A stretch of 64,000 bases of DNA from positions 2,399,501 through 2,463,500 of the forward strand of contig NZ_CP130630.1 of assembly GCF_030551255.1 (NCBI RefSeq), read 5' to 3'. This DNA is from Streptomyces sp. NL15-2K (lineage in GTDB: Bacteria > Actinomycetota > Actinomycetes > Streptomycetales > Streptomycetaceae). The translations under genes were made by a program, and so were the position numbers. Positions 26,193 through 35,020 of this stretch are shown here, piece after piece. A model generated the notes under the pieces. It was not told the DNA's origin and searched no databases. It saw nothing but the letters and a program-made list of their open reading frames with translations. Position 1 is the stretch's first letter. The number at the start of each line of letters is the position of its first letter.

Positions 26193-26208
26193 CTAAGCGG
26201 TCGGTATG
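26193..26208. promoter_or_regulatory. Candidate TetR operator before the SDR operon
   Basis: CTAAGCGGTCGGTATG; its complement begins CATACCGACCG, sharing ten bases with the operator at 20681. It lies about 35 bases upstream of the SDR start and 75 bases before the NamZ-like gene, so it could act on either. Confidence 0.5.
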
Positions 26209-26282
26209 TAGCGACGGAAGGGTGGACGACGCAGGGGTGCGAGGCCGCGTGGGAGCGCATACCGTTCCCACGGAGGTCACCC

Positions 26283-27515
26283 ATGCGTCTACGAAGACGA
26301 ACCTTGCTCACAGCAGCCGCGGCAGCCGCAACCCTGCCCGCAGCGCCCCCCGCGTCCGCGGCCCCCCGCCGGATGCGAACCGGCTTCGAGAACCTGGCCG
26401 CGAACGCCTACGCCCCTCTCCGCGGCCCGCGAATCGGCATCGTCACCAACCCCACCGGCGTCACCCGCGACGTCCACCACATCGTCGACGTCATGCACGC
26501 CGACGACCGTGTGGACCTGACCGCCGTCTTCGGCCCCGAGCACGGCTTCCGCGGCACCGCGCAGGCCGGTGGCTCCGAGGGCCGCTACGACGACCCGGCG
26601 ACCGGCCTGCCCGTCTACGACACGTACCTGAAGAGCGGGCAGCCGCTCGCCGACATCTTCACCGCGTCCGGCGTGGACACCGTCGTCTTCGACATCCAGG
26701 ACGTGGGGGCCCGTTTCTACACGTACATCTGGACGCTCTACGACTGCATGGAGGCCGCGCGGCTCGCGGGCAAGCGGTTCGTGGTCCTGGACCGGCCGAA
26801 TCCGGTGACCGGGCGGGCGGCCCTGGGGCCGGTGCTGCACAAGGAGTTCGCGACGTTCGTCGGGCGGCAGCCGGTCTCGCAGGCGCACGGGATGACCGTC
26901 GCGGAGCTGGCGCGGCTGTTCAACGGGGAGTTCCTGGCCGCGCCGGTGGAGCTGGACACCGTACTGATGACCGGGTGGAAGCGGTCCGAGTGGTACGACG
27001 CCTCCGGGCTGCCCTGGGTGCCGCCGAGCCCGAACATGCCGACACCCGACACGGCTCTCGTCTACTCGGGGACGTGCCTCTTCGAGGGGACGAACCTGTC
27101 GGAGGGGCGCGGGACGACCCGGCCGTTCGAGCTGCTGGGCGCGGAGGGGATCGACGGGCGGTGGGCCGCCGCGGTGAACGAACTCGAGCTGCCCGGCGCG
27201 TACTTCAGGGAGGCGTATTTCGCGCCGACCTTCTCCAAGTTCCAGGGCAGGACGATCGGGGGCGTGCAGATCCATGTGCACGACCGGGACGCCTACGACC
27301 CCGTCCGCACCGGAATCGCGCTGCTGGTGACCGCCAAGAAGGTGTGGAGCGGCTTCACTTGGCGCCCGGACAACTGGATCGACAAGCTCACCGGGTCCGC
27401 GCGGGTGCGCACGATGATCGACGCGGGAGCGGACACCGCCGAGGTGGTGGCGGGCTGGGGCGAGGAGCTCGCGGCGTTCCGGCGGGTGCGGCGGGAGTAC
27501 CTCCTCTACCGGTGA
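26283..27515 (+). CDS. namZ: DUF1343 exo-beta-N-acetylmuramidase (NamZ-like), exported
   Basis: A 410-residue protein of the DUF1343 family, whose characterised member NamZ removes non-reducing-end MurNAc from peptidoglycan fragments. Family blocks are clear: GIVTNPTGV, GPEHGFRG, FDIQDVGARFYTYIWTL, VLDRPNP, GLPWVPPSPNMPT, EGTNLSEGRGT. The N-terminus (RLRRRTLLTAAAAAATLPAAPPASAA) is a signal peptide, probably Tat, so it acts outside the membrane in cell-wall turnover. The stop codon lies inside an octamer repeat. Confidence 0.88.
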   Translation: MRLRRRTLLTAAAAAATLPAAPPASAAPRRMRTGFENLAANAYAPLRGPRIGIVTNPTGVTRDVHHIVDVMHADDRVDLTAVFGPEHGFRGTAQAGGSEGRYDDPATGLPVYDTYLKSGQPLADIFTASGVDTVVFDIQDVGARFYTYIWTLYDCMEAARLAGKRFVVLDRPNPVTGRAALGPVLHKEFATFVGRQPVSQAHGMTVAELARLFNGEFLAAPVELDTVLMTGWKRSEWYDASGLPWVPPSPNMPTPDTALVYSGTCLFEGTNLSEGRGTTRPFELLGAEGIDGRWAAAVNELELPGAYFREAYFAPTFSKFQGRTIGGVQIHVHDRDAYDPVRTGIALLVTAKKVWSGFTWRPDNWIDKLTGSARVRTMIDAGADTAEVVAGWGEELAAFRRVRREYLLYR

Positions 27516-27582
27516 AGCGGTGAAGCGGTGAAGCGGTGAAGCGGTGAACACATGAACGGGTGAACGGGTGAACGGGTGAACG
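27511..27582. repeat. Nine tandem octamers after the muramidase gene
   Basis: Period-8 array: GGTGAAGC four times, then GGTGAACA, CATGAACG and GGTGAACG three times. It begins at the TGA stop of the gene and has TGA in every unit, so all frames are soon closed. The unit homogeneity suggests recent slippage. Confidence 0.85.
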
Positions 27583-27680
27583 GAGCATCACCCGGATGAG
27601 TCACGACGTATGGCCAACTCGGCCCCGTAGCAGGACGATGCGCGCACATCGCACCACTCCGGGGGACGAAGGGGCTTGTC

Positions 27681-29000
27681 ATGGCGGATCCGGCAATGAG
27701 CGTGACTCCGTACTGGGAGCTCACCTTCGACGCGGACGGGGACGCGGACGGCCGGAAGCGGGACCGGCTGCTCGCCGGAGTCGTGGAGCACGGCATCCGT
27801 GACCTGGTCGTCTTCGCGCACGGCTGGAACAGCGACCGCTCGGGCGCGACCCGGCTGTACAGCAGCTTCCTCGCGCCGTTCCCGGAGCTCGCACCGGCGG
27901 CCAGGATCGGGTACGTCGGCGTGGTGTGGCCTTCCATGCGGTTCTCGGACGAGCCGATCCCGGACTTTCCGCGAGCCGTGGCCGCCGGGATCCCGCCACT
28001 GCCGGCCCTCGACAAGGACACCCGGCACGCGCTGCTGGAGACCTTTCCCGGGCGGGCGACCGTGATCGACCAGATCGCGCAACTGCTGGACCAGCAGCCG
28101 CGCGAGGCGGCCGAGTTGGACGAGTTCGGGCGTCTGGTGCGGTTGCTGGTGGACGTGCTGCCGCCGGGGCCGCAGGCGCTGTTCGCGGCGGACACGCTGG
28201 CGGAGGGCGTGCCGCAGAGCGAGCCCATGATGGTGACGGGGTCCGCGGCGGAGGTCTGCGAGGAGTTCGCGCGGGCGCTGGCGGAGCTCGAGTCCCCGGG
28301 TGGGGCGGCACGGTTCTCGCTGCCCAATCCGTGGGACGGGGCGCACGAGCTGCTGCGGCAGGCGACGTACTACGCCATGAAGCGGCGGGCGGGGACGGTC
28401 GGTGAACGCGGGCTCGGCCCAGCGGTCGGGCAACTGGCCGCGGCGGCGCCGCAGGTGCGGGTGCACCTCGTCGGGCACAGCTTCGGCGCACGGCTGGTGG
28501 CGTTCGCGCTGCGCGGGCTGCCGAAGGGGGTGCGCACGGTGAAGTCGGTGACGCTGCTCCAAGGGGCCTTCTCGCACTACGCGTTCGCGGCGCGGCTGCC
28601 GCACGACACGCGCGCGGGAGGGGTGTTGCAGGGCCAGCACAACCGCATCGACGGTCCCCTGGTGTGCTGTTACTCCCGCCATGATTCGGCCCTCGGCACC
28701 ATGTATCCGCTGGCCTCGCGCATGGCGGGGGACGCGCGAGGGGCCACCGCCGACCTGGCCGTCGGACGTGTCCTCGGGGTCAAGTGGGGGGCGATGGGGT
28801 TCGACGGTGTGCAGGCGGTGCCGGGCACGAAGTCCTTCGAGCTCGCCGACGCGCTGAGGGCGAAGCTGCCCGCGTCGGGGTGCGTGAACGTCGACGCCGC
28901 TCAGGTGGTCCGGCGGGGCGGGCCGCCGTCCGGGGCGCACTGCGACATCGTGCACCGGGAGCTGGCGCACCTGGTGGTGGCGGCGGGCCGCATCCGCTGA
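27681..29000 (+). CDS. Alpha/beta-hydrolase-fold protein of unknown function
   Basis: A 439-residue cytosolic protein. An N-terminal strand and loop (LVVFAHGWNSDRSGATRLY) resembles the oxyanion region, and HLVGHSFGARL is a classical nucleophile elbow with Ser. A His near the C-terminus (SGAHCDIVHREL) could complete a triad. This Streptomyces family is often mislabelled as a kinase; nothing kinase-like is visible. ATG 27681 with GGGG upstream; an internal ATG 27696 is also possible. No substrate can be assigned. Confidence 0.75.
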   Translation: MADPAMSVTPYWELTFDADGDADGRKRDRLLAGVVEHGIRDLVVFAHGWNSDRSGATRLYSSFLAPFPELAPAARIGYVGVVWPSMRFSDEPIPDFPRAVAAGIPPLPALDKDTRHALLETFPGRATVIDQIAQLLDQQPREAAELDEFGRLVRLLVDVLPPGPQALFAADTLAEGVPQSEPMMVTGSAAEVCEEFARALAELESPGGAARFSLPNPWDGAHELLRQATYYAMKRRAGTVGERGLGPAVGQLAAAAPQVRVHLVGHSFGARLVAFALRGLPKGVRTVKSVTLLQGAFSHYAFAARLPHDTRAGGVLQGQHNRIDGPLVCCYSRHDSALGTMYPLASRMAGDARGATADLAVGRVLGVKWGAMGFDGVQAVPGTKSFELADALRAKLPASGCVNVDAAQVVRRGGPPSGAHCDIVHRELAHLVVAAGRIR

Positions 29001-29025
29001 CCCGCCGCCGACAGGGCCTGGTGCC

Positions 29026-31821
29026 TCACCGGTGCGAGGTGAACTCCACCACCTGCTGGTACGTCGGGCGGTTCTGCCAGCTGATGTGGCCGTGCTTGAT
29101 GCCGCCGAGCGTCCGCTGGAAGATCGAGTCGGCGCACCACTGGTCGCCCGCCGAGCACAGGGCGTCACCCGGGTAGACCTGGGCCGCGGTCTTGCCGGCC
29201 GCCTCCTTCAGGGTGCTGATCAGGACGTCCCGGCAGGCGCTGAGGCTGCCGCCGCCGCAGTACTTCCGCGCGAGCGGCCCCTGCACCGACTCCCCGAGCA
29301 CCGCCCGGATGTCCTTGTCGACATAGCTCCACCAGCCGTACTGGAAGGAGCTTCCGGCGTGCGAGCCCGTCGGGCCGTGCGCGGCCGAGGGGGACTCGTC
29401 GACGGGGAGGTTGTCGGTCATGGCCGTGTACAGGTCGCTGCCGAGTCCCGGTTCGAACTCGGCCTTCACCAGCAGCGGCCACCAGGCGTCCAGGATGCGG
29501 ATCGCGTCGGCGTCGGCGTACTTCTTCGAACCGGCCGACGTCTCCGTGCGCTTGCCGCCCGCCGACAGCCACGTCTGCAGCTTGCTCACCGCCGCCGCGG
29601 CCGTGGAGTCCGTGACCGGGGAGCTGTTGACGACCTTCAGCAGATCCGGCAGTACGTCCCCGGCCCGCAGGTCGGCGAGCCCCGCGTCGGCCATGGCCTT
29701 CACCAGCGAGGCCCGGGTGACCCCGCCCGCGGCGACCAGCTTCTTCACCCGGTCCTCGAGGAGATTGCCGCGGTGGACCGAGCCGTTGCCCCAGGGAGCG
29801 GTGGTGTAGTCCTTGGCCTGCTTGTTGTTCCAGGAGATGTAGTAGTCCTGGTCGATGGAGTTGGGGTGGGCCGACGCCGGCGTGTAGTCCGCCGTGTTCG
29901 TGGCCGGGGCCCAGTTCCGCCACTCGTACGCCGGCCGTGCCCACACCGGGAACTCGGCGTCGACGCCGCTCGCCCGCACCGGGTTGTCGCCACTGTTGTA
30001 GTAGGCGGTGTGCTCGGAGTCGGCGTAGAACCAGTTGAAGGTGTAGTTGATGTGCTGCACCGCCTTCTGGAAGCTCTCCGGGCCCTTCACGTAGTCCGGG
30101 TCGTTCAGCATCTGGAAGCCGATGATCGAGTCGGCCTCGTGCATGTAGGAGGAGCGCAGGGTGGTGTAGGCGACCTTCTTGCCGCCGACGGTCGCGCGGT
30201 ACTCGACGGGGCCGTACTTGGTGCGCCACACCCGCATCGTGTAGGAGCCGGCGGCGGTGTCGTCGGCGACGGTCGGCTTCCAGGCGTTCTTCTGCTCGAT
30301 CTTCTCCATGGGGGTGCAGGTGCCGCGGTACAGGTAGTGGTAGTCGTCCTGGCACAGTTCGACGGCGTACGTGTCGATGATGTCCTGGCCGGAGGTCGTG
30401 GCGCTCCACGAGTAGTCCTGGCCACGGCCTAGTTCGACGTACATGCTCAGGCCGGCGAAGGAGGCGCCGCGGGCGCTGATGCCCGGGCCCTGGATCTCCT
30501 GGAGCAGGAGCAGCTGGGGCGCGAAGTAGCCGGTCTGCGGGCCGAAGACGGCGACCGGGTGGCCGCTGGCGGTGTGCTCGCCGCTCACCACGAGGGCGTT
30601 GGACATGCCGCGCTTGGCCGACGTCATGGCCGTCCTGGCCGCGGACGTGGACGCCTTGCTCGCACTTGAGCCGGCCGCGCCGCCCGTACGGTCGTGGACC
30701 AGCTGCTCCTCCTCCACCGAGCCCGCGTCGGGCAGTGCCTCGCCCTGCGGATCGTCGGGCCTGGAGGCGTAGGGGAAGCTCTTGTCGTGGACGGTGACGA
30801 CCGCCTCGGGGTCGTTGCGCTCGCGGAAGGACTCCCAGACCTTCGTGCCCTCTTCGACGCCGTACTTCTCCTGCGCGGCGAGCAGCGAGAGCGCGTTGTT
30901 GACCTCGCCGCCGCCCCCGGAGCCGAAGAGCGCGCCGATGACGGAGCCCAGCGCGACCAGGTCGGTGATCTTGAAGTGCTGGATGGTGCCGGCGTTGGTG
31001 ATCGAGTCCTTGTGGCCGGTGAGGACGTACTCGCCGGGGAAGGAGCGGCCACTGTCGGAGGCGTCGATGTAGGCGTTGATGCCGTCGAGGTAGGCCTTGG
31101 CGTCGGCGAGGGCCTGCCGGCCGCGCTCCCCGTTCGTGGCGACGGCGTTGTCGATCTGGGCCTGGAGATCGGCCTCGGTGTACGGGGCGTGGCGCCAGAA
31201 CTGCTGCTCGAGGCCCTGGTTGGACGGGTCGCCGCCCGCGAAGGAGGTCAGCTGGCCGCGTCCCACGTGACGGAAGACGTCCATCAGCCACAGCCGGTCC
31301 TCAGCCGCCGCATACCCGGCGCCGAACTCCGTGCCGTATCTGGTGGTACCGGTGATGTGCGGCACACCCGTCTTCTTGTCGCGGACGATCGTCACGTCGC
31401 CACGACCGGCGGGCTTGACGGTGGAGGCGACTTGATCGGCGGGGACCCCGAAAGACGCGTCGTTGAAGAAGGTGTTGACCGTGGCGTTGGTCAGCGTGGG
31501 GTAGCCCTTGGCCAGGTTGGCGTAGGGCCCGAGCTGGTCCTCCGCGTGCGCGGGCTGGGTGCCGAAGGCCTGGTTGAGGAGGATCTGGGCGAGGGTGGCG
31601 TTGCCGTTCTGGCCGGGCGGCAGGATGTCGGAACACTGGCCGCCGCAGTAGTCGTTCGCCGCCGCCGTCGCCTTGGGGGTGGCCTCCTCGGCTGCCGCCG
31701 CCTGGGTCAACGGGGACAAAAATCCGGCAATCAGGACGCATACGGAAGCGGTCTTCAGGAACCCGGGGATTCTGCCGGGAGTTCTCACTCTGAGAGCGGT
31801 GCGTGGGGTGCGCCGTGGCAT
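29026..31821 (-). CDS. Secreted penicillin acylase-family (Ntn-hydrolase) amidase
   Basis: About 931 residues. Signal peptide at residues 15-43 (ending AAAAEE), then an alpha-chain region (GVPHITGTTRYGTEFGAGYAAAEDRLW), a linker with a Ser/Ala-rich spacer, and the beta chain starting at Ser407 in GMSNALVVSG, the expected N-terminal nucleophile after autocleavage. It should hydrolyse amides: beta-lactam side chains, acyl-homoserine lactones or N-acylated peptides are all known substrates in the family. ATG 31821 has GGAG 6 bases upstream. Convergent with the hydrolase gene. Confidence 0.88.
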   Translation of the reverse strand: MPRRTPRTALRVRTPGRIPGFLKTASVCVLIAGFLSPLTQAAAAEEATPKATAAANDYCGGQCSDILPPGQNGNATLAQILLNQAFGTQPAHAEDQLGPYANLAKGYPTLTNATVNTFFNDASFGVPADQVASTVKPAGRGDVTIVRDKKTGVPHITGTTRYGTEFGAGYAAAEDRLWLMDVFRHVGRGQLTSFAGGDPSNQGLEQQFWRHAPYTEADLQAQIDNAVATNGERGRQALADAKAYLDGINAYIDASDSGRSFPGEYVLTGHKDSITNAGTIQHFKITDLVALGSVIGALFGSGGGGEVNNALSLLAAQEKYGVEEGTKVWESFRERNDPEAVVTVHDKSFPYASRPDDPQGEALPDAGSVEEEQLVHDRTGGAAGSSASKASTSAARTAMTSAKRGMSNALVVSGEHTASGHPVAVFGPQTGYFAPQLLLLQEIQGPGISARGASFAGLSMYVELGRGQDYSWSATTSGQDIIDTYAVELCQDDYHYLYRGTCTPMEKIEQKNAWKPTVADDTAAGSYTMRVWRTKYGPVEYRATVGGKKVAYTTLRSSYMHEADSIIGFQMLNDPDYVKGPESFQKAVQHINYTFNWFYADSEHTAYYNSGDNPVRASGVDAEFPVWARPAYEWRNWAPATNTADYTPASAHPNSIDQDYYISWNNKQAKDYTTAPWGNGSVHRGNLLEDRVKKLVAAGGVTRASLVKAMADAGLADLRAGDVLPDLLKVVNSSPVTDSTAAAAVSKLQTWLSAGGKRTETSAGSKKYADADAIRILDAWWPLLVKAEFEPGLGSDLYTAMTDNLPVDESPSAAHGPTGSHAGSSFQYGWWSYVDKDIRAVLGESVQGPLARKYCGGGSLSACRDVLISTLKEAAGKTAAQVYPGDALCSAGDQWCADSIFQRTLGGIKHGHISWQNRPTYQQVVEFTSHR

Positions 31822-32083
31822 GGCAGCTCCTACCGACGGGGGTGTGCCGGACGTTACCGCCGGTATCCCCGAGATTGAAGATGAACATGCGTCACTTTTT
31901 GAAGTCGGTGCCGGGTCGGCACCGCGTCGATGCGGCCGGCTCAGCCGGCTTATGGGGGCCATCGGAAATCGGATGGAGCCGAATCGCTTGTCGATACGTC
32001 TATTCGGCAACGTCGCGCGAAGTCCGTACGACGACGCCGAAGTGACCGAAGTACAGGTGCAGGTGTGACGGAGGTGCAGGGCG

Positions 32084-32686
32084 ATGGCCGGTTTCCGGAG
32101 TCTGGCGAGACAGGTGCGCGATCCGCGGTGCGATCTGGCACTACGGCGCTATTCGCTGCGCAAGTGCCTGGAGCGGTTCGCTCCTTACGGGCACAGGGCG
32201 ACCTGGGACCATTTGTGCTCCCGGGCCGGGTTCGGCCCGGAGGACCGCTCCCCCGACCCAGCGCGGCTCGTGGCCGCACTGGAGGAGTTGGAGGAGGCGC
32301 GTTCGGTCTGGCTGGCCTATGAGGTCGAGTTCGCCGAGCGCCGCAAGAAGGAGAAGCACGACGGGTTGCGCAGTCCGGGCAGTGTGGACGACTGGCACCG
32401 GCTGACCTGGGGCGGTTTCGGCGTCGCCTGGTGCGACGACCCCCGGGTCCATCCCCATGAGCCGCTGGCGGAGGTACTGCGCCGCCTGATCTCCGCGCTG
32501 GAGCGCGAACCGGGCTCGGTCTGCCCGGTGTGCGGCGGGGAGCGACTCCTCTGGAAGTACGAACTGGACCACGAACCCTCGACGGGTCCGGTCTGCACGG
32601 ACTGCGGAATTCTCGTACCGCGTCCCGTGCTCACGCCCGAGGCGCTGGCGGACGCCAGGCGCGGACGGTTGCTCGTGTCAGCCTAG
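32084..32686 (+). CDS. Conserved hypothetical protein with C-terminal zinc ribbon
   Basis: A 200-residue protein, mostly helical and charged, ending in a four-cysteine zinc ribbon (CPVCGG ... CTDCG, about residues 147-175). There is no signal peptide or membrane segment. It appears to belong to a streptomycete-specific family; no function is known to me. It is divergent from the penicillin acylase across a 262-base gap in which no motif was recognised. Confidence 0.7.
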   Translation: MAGFRSLARQVRDPRCDLALRRYSLRKCLERFAPYGHRATWDHLCSRAGFGPEDRSPDPARLVAALEELEEARSVWLAYEVEFAERRKKEKHDGLRSPGSVDDWHRLTWGGFGVAWCDDPRVHPHEPLAEVLRRLISALEREPGSVCPVCGGERLLWKYELDHEPSTGPVCTDCGILVPRPVLTPEALADARRGRLLVSA

Positions 32687-32736
32687 GGAACGGCGAACGG
32701 CGGGGGTGCGTCGGGGATGCCGCACCCCCTATTTGA

Positions 32737-32873
32737 CCGCGGGCCCTTGTTGGGTCCTGGCCGCGGGTTCGTTCCCGGCCGCGGGCCGTTGTTCGTACCC
32801 GGCCGCGGGCCGTTGTCCGTTCTCCGCCGCAGGCCGTCGTTCGTTCTCCGCCACGGGCCGTTGTCAGTGGTGG
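32737..32873. repeat. Degenerate 24-bp tandem repeat
   Basis: About six units beginning CCGCGGGCCGTTGTTCG, mostly 24 bases (32737, 32779, 32803, 32827, 32851) with one 18-base unit at 32761. They fill the space between the zinc-ribbon gene and the BKACE gene. They have no spacers, so this is a minisatellite and not CRISPR. Confidence 0.75.
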
Positions 32874-32889
32874 CTGGCACCATCGAGGC

Positions 32890-33624
32890 ATGGTGCAGGT
32901 GTGTCTCAACGGGCCCCGAGGGGCCGCCGACGGCGCGATGGTGCCGCTCACGCCGCAGGCGATGGCCGACTCCGCGGCCGAGGCCGTCGCGGCGGGGGCC
33001 ACGGACGTTCATGTCCACCCCAAGACGCCTTGCGGCCAGGACACTTTGTCGCCGCGTGTGATCGCGGCGACGGTCGAGGCGATACGTGCGCGGGTGTCGG
33101 TGCCGGTCGGAGTGACCACGGGCGCGTGGGCGGAACCTGACCTCGATCCGGCGGCCCGGATGGCGCGCGTACGGGGTTGGACCGTGCTCCCGGACCACGC
33201 CTCGGTCAACTGGCACGAGCCGGGCGCCGAGCAGATGGCCGCCGCCCTGATCGACCTCGGGGTGGACGTGGAGGCCGGCATCTGGTCCGGGACGGACGGG
33301 GCGGCCCGGTTCGCCGACTCGCCGCTGGGCCCGAAGGTGCTGCGGGTGCTCGCGGAGGTGACGGACCCCGCACCGGACACGGCCGAGGACACCGCGCGGG
33401 CACTTCTGGCCGACCTGGGTTCCGCACACGGCCGGCCTCTCCTGCTGCACGGCCAGGACGGCGGCGCCTGGCCGGTGCTGCGGTTGGCCGGGCGCCTTGG
33501 CCTCGCGACCCGCGTAGGCCTGGAGGACACGCTGGTCCTGCCGGACGGGGAACGGGCCTTGTCCAATGCCGAGTTGGTGGCAGATGGGTTGGACCAGTAC
33601 GGGTGGGCCCAGCGCTCGCCGTAG
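32890..33624 (+). CDS. BKACE-family beta-keto acid cleavage enzyme (DUF849)
   Basis: A 244-residue TIM-barrel protein of the 3-keto-5-aminohexanoate cleavage (BKACE) family, which condenses a beta-keto acid with acetyl-CoA and splits it. Zinc His pair in DVHVHPK, then VGVTTGAW and SVNWHEPG strands of the barrel are visible. It is shorter than the usual ~270-300 residues, lacking some N-terminal sequence. The last 37 codons have been copied in the tandem duplication that follows. The keto-acid substrate is unknown. Confidence 0.8.
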   Translation: MVQVCLNGPRGAADGAMVPLTPQAMADSAAEAVAAGATDVHVHPKTPCGQDTLSPRVIAATVEAIRARVSVPVGVTTGAWAEPDLDPAARMARVRGWTVLPDHASVNWHEPGAEQMAAALIDLGVDVEAGIWSGTDGAARFADSPLGPKVLRVLAEVTDPAPDTAEDTARALLADLGSAHGRPLLLHGQDGGAWPVLRLAGRLGLATRVGLEDTLVLPDGERALSNAELVADGLDQYGWAQRSP

Positions 33625-33901
33625 GGGCGGGGCGAGGAGTCCGGCGCGTGTCGCGTTGCCGGGTCTGTCGTGCCGGGGGTGGCCGTCGCCCGTGGGTGGC
33701 CGTCGCCGTAGGCCTGGAGGACACGCTGGTCCTGCCGGACGGGGAACGGGCCTTGTCCAATGCCGAGTTGGTGGCAGATGGGTTGGACCAGTACGGGTGG
33801 GCCCAGCGCTCGCCGTAGGGGCGGGGCGAGGAGTCCGGCGCGTGTCGCGTTGCCGGGTCTGTCGTGCCGGGGGTGGCCGTCGCCCGTGGGTGGCCGTCGC
33901 C
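33514..33901. repeat. Exact 194-bp tandem duplication of the BKACE 3' end
   Basis: Bases 33514-33707 and 33708-33901 are identical as far as I can read. Each contains the final coding portion (VGLEDTLVLPDGER to AQRSP) with stop and about 83 bases downstream. Short GTGGCCGTCGCC repeats at the junctions (33690s, 33880s, 33910) probably mediated the event. The first copy completes the gene; the second is a promoterless gene fragment. Confidence 0.93.
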
Positions 33902-34058
33902 CGGTGGTGGCCGTCGCCGGTTGCGGAGGGTGCCTGTGGCCCCGGGGCTCGGCGACGACGGTCACCGTGGCGCAGATGCCCTGGCCCAGGATGCGCCGGG
34001 CCGCGAAGCCCGCGTACGCGGGCCTGCCGAACGGGCTCGATCCGGCGTTCCCGTACCG
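33902..34058 (-). pseudogene. Possible coding remnant after the duplication
   Basis: Reading the minus strand from about 34046 to 33910 gives a stop-free stretch with almost only G/C at third positions (FGRPAYAGFAARRILGQG and VTVVAEPRGH). It lies between a TAG at about 34050 and the repeats. This looks like a fragment of a decayed gene, but I cannot identify the parent. It has no credible start codon upstream. Confidence 0.25.
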
Positions 34059-35015
34059 CTACAGGGTCGTGTCCGATCGGCAGTGCTCCCGGTACCACGG
34101 CGCCCAGGCCGCCACGCGCTCCAGCGGATCCGGACCGCACGAAACGCCGGCCAGGCGCCACACCCGCTCGCTGCGGAACCAGTTGTCCTGAGCCAGGAGC
34201 TCGAACTGACGCGGGCTCACCCAGGTGTTCGCCGCGGCGAGTTCCTCCAGGCACCGGGACCAACTCCAGTCCCGGCCGGGGACTTCGGGCAGCACTCCGT
34301 GGCCGGTGAGAGCGTCCAGCAGGTCGCCCGAGCGCACCGGCCGCGGGTGACTGGCATGGTGGACGGACGGCCCCGTCAGCCCGGGAGTGTCCAGAGTGGC
34401 GGTGATCAGCCGGGCCAGGTCCTCCACGGCGACCAGGGACAGCCGCGCGGTGCCCGCGTCCCAGCGCGCGGGGACCTGGCGGCGCAACTCGGCCAGCGCG
34501 GGCACCACCCACCGGTCCCCGGCACCGAGGACGAGCCCCGGGCGCAGCACCACCGCACCGGCGGCCAGTGCGGCCCGTTCACCGGCGAGGCGGGTCGCGC
34601 TGGCAGCGGAGACCGGGGCCGGTTCCACCTCACCGACATCCGGCCCTCGATGCGGTCCGCGGCCGTAGACCGCGGCCGTCGACAACTGCGTCACGCGCCT
34701 CACGCCGCCCCGCGCCGCCTCGGCCATGAGCCGTGTCGTGCCGTGCTCGTTCACCGCGGCGCACTGGTCCGGGTCACCGCCGACGCGCGCCGCCAGATGG
34801 AGCAGCGCGTCGGCGCCCTCGCACACGCCCCGCAGGGTGTCCGGCGCGGCCAGGTCGGCCTCGCACCACTCGGCGCCCGCCGCGATCAGCGCCTCGGGCG
34901 CCCTACGGGCCACGACCCGGACGCGCCACGCACCGGGATCGCGCAGCAGCAGGGCCGCGACCCGGGACCCGATGAAGCCGGTGGCGCCCGTGAGTACCAC
35001 CTGTCGCGGTGTCAC
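34059..35015 (-). CDS. NAD-dependent epimerase/dehydratase next to butyrolactone genes
   Basis: About 318 residues, extended-SDR fold with TGATGFIGSRVAALLL at the N-terminus and YGRGPHRG plus SASATRLAGER in the catalytic region; the canonical YxxxK is not obvious. GTG 35015 is preceded by GGAGGTGAGG and lies 5 bases after the receptor stop, so the two are cotranscribed. Oxidoreductases beside afsA homologues usually act in reduction steps of gamma-butyrolactone biosynthesis, which is the probable role here. Confidence 0.8.
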   Translation of the reverse strand: MTPRQVVLTGATGFIGSRVAALLLRDPGAWRVRVVARRAPEALIAAGAEWCEADLAAPDTLRGVCEGADALLHLAARVGGDPDQCAAVNEHGTTRLMAEAARGGVRRVTQLSTAAVYGRGPHRGPDVGEVEPAPVSAASATRLAGERAALAAGAVVLRPGLVLGAGDRWVVPALAELRRQVPARWDAGTARLSLVAVEDLARLITATLDTPGLTGPSVHHASHPRPVRSGDLLDALTGHGVLPEVPGRDWSWSRCLEELAAANTWVSPRQFELLAQDNWFRSERVWRLAGVSCGPDPLERVAAWAPWYREHCRSDTTL

Positions 35016-35020
35016 AGTCC

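Noticed and set aside
27511..27582. CRISPR array
   Set aside because: Contiguous 8-base repeats without spacers and no cas genes; the same applies to 32737-32873 and 52088-52200.
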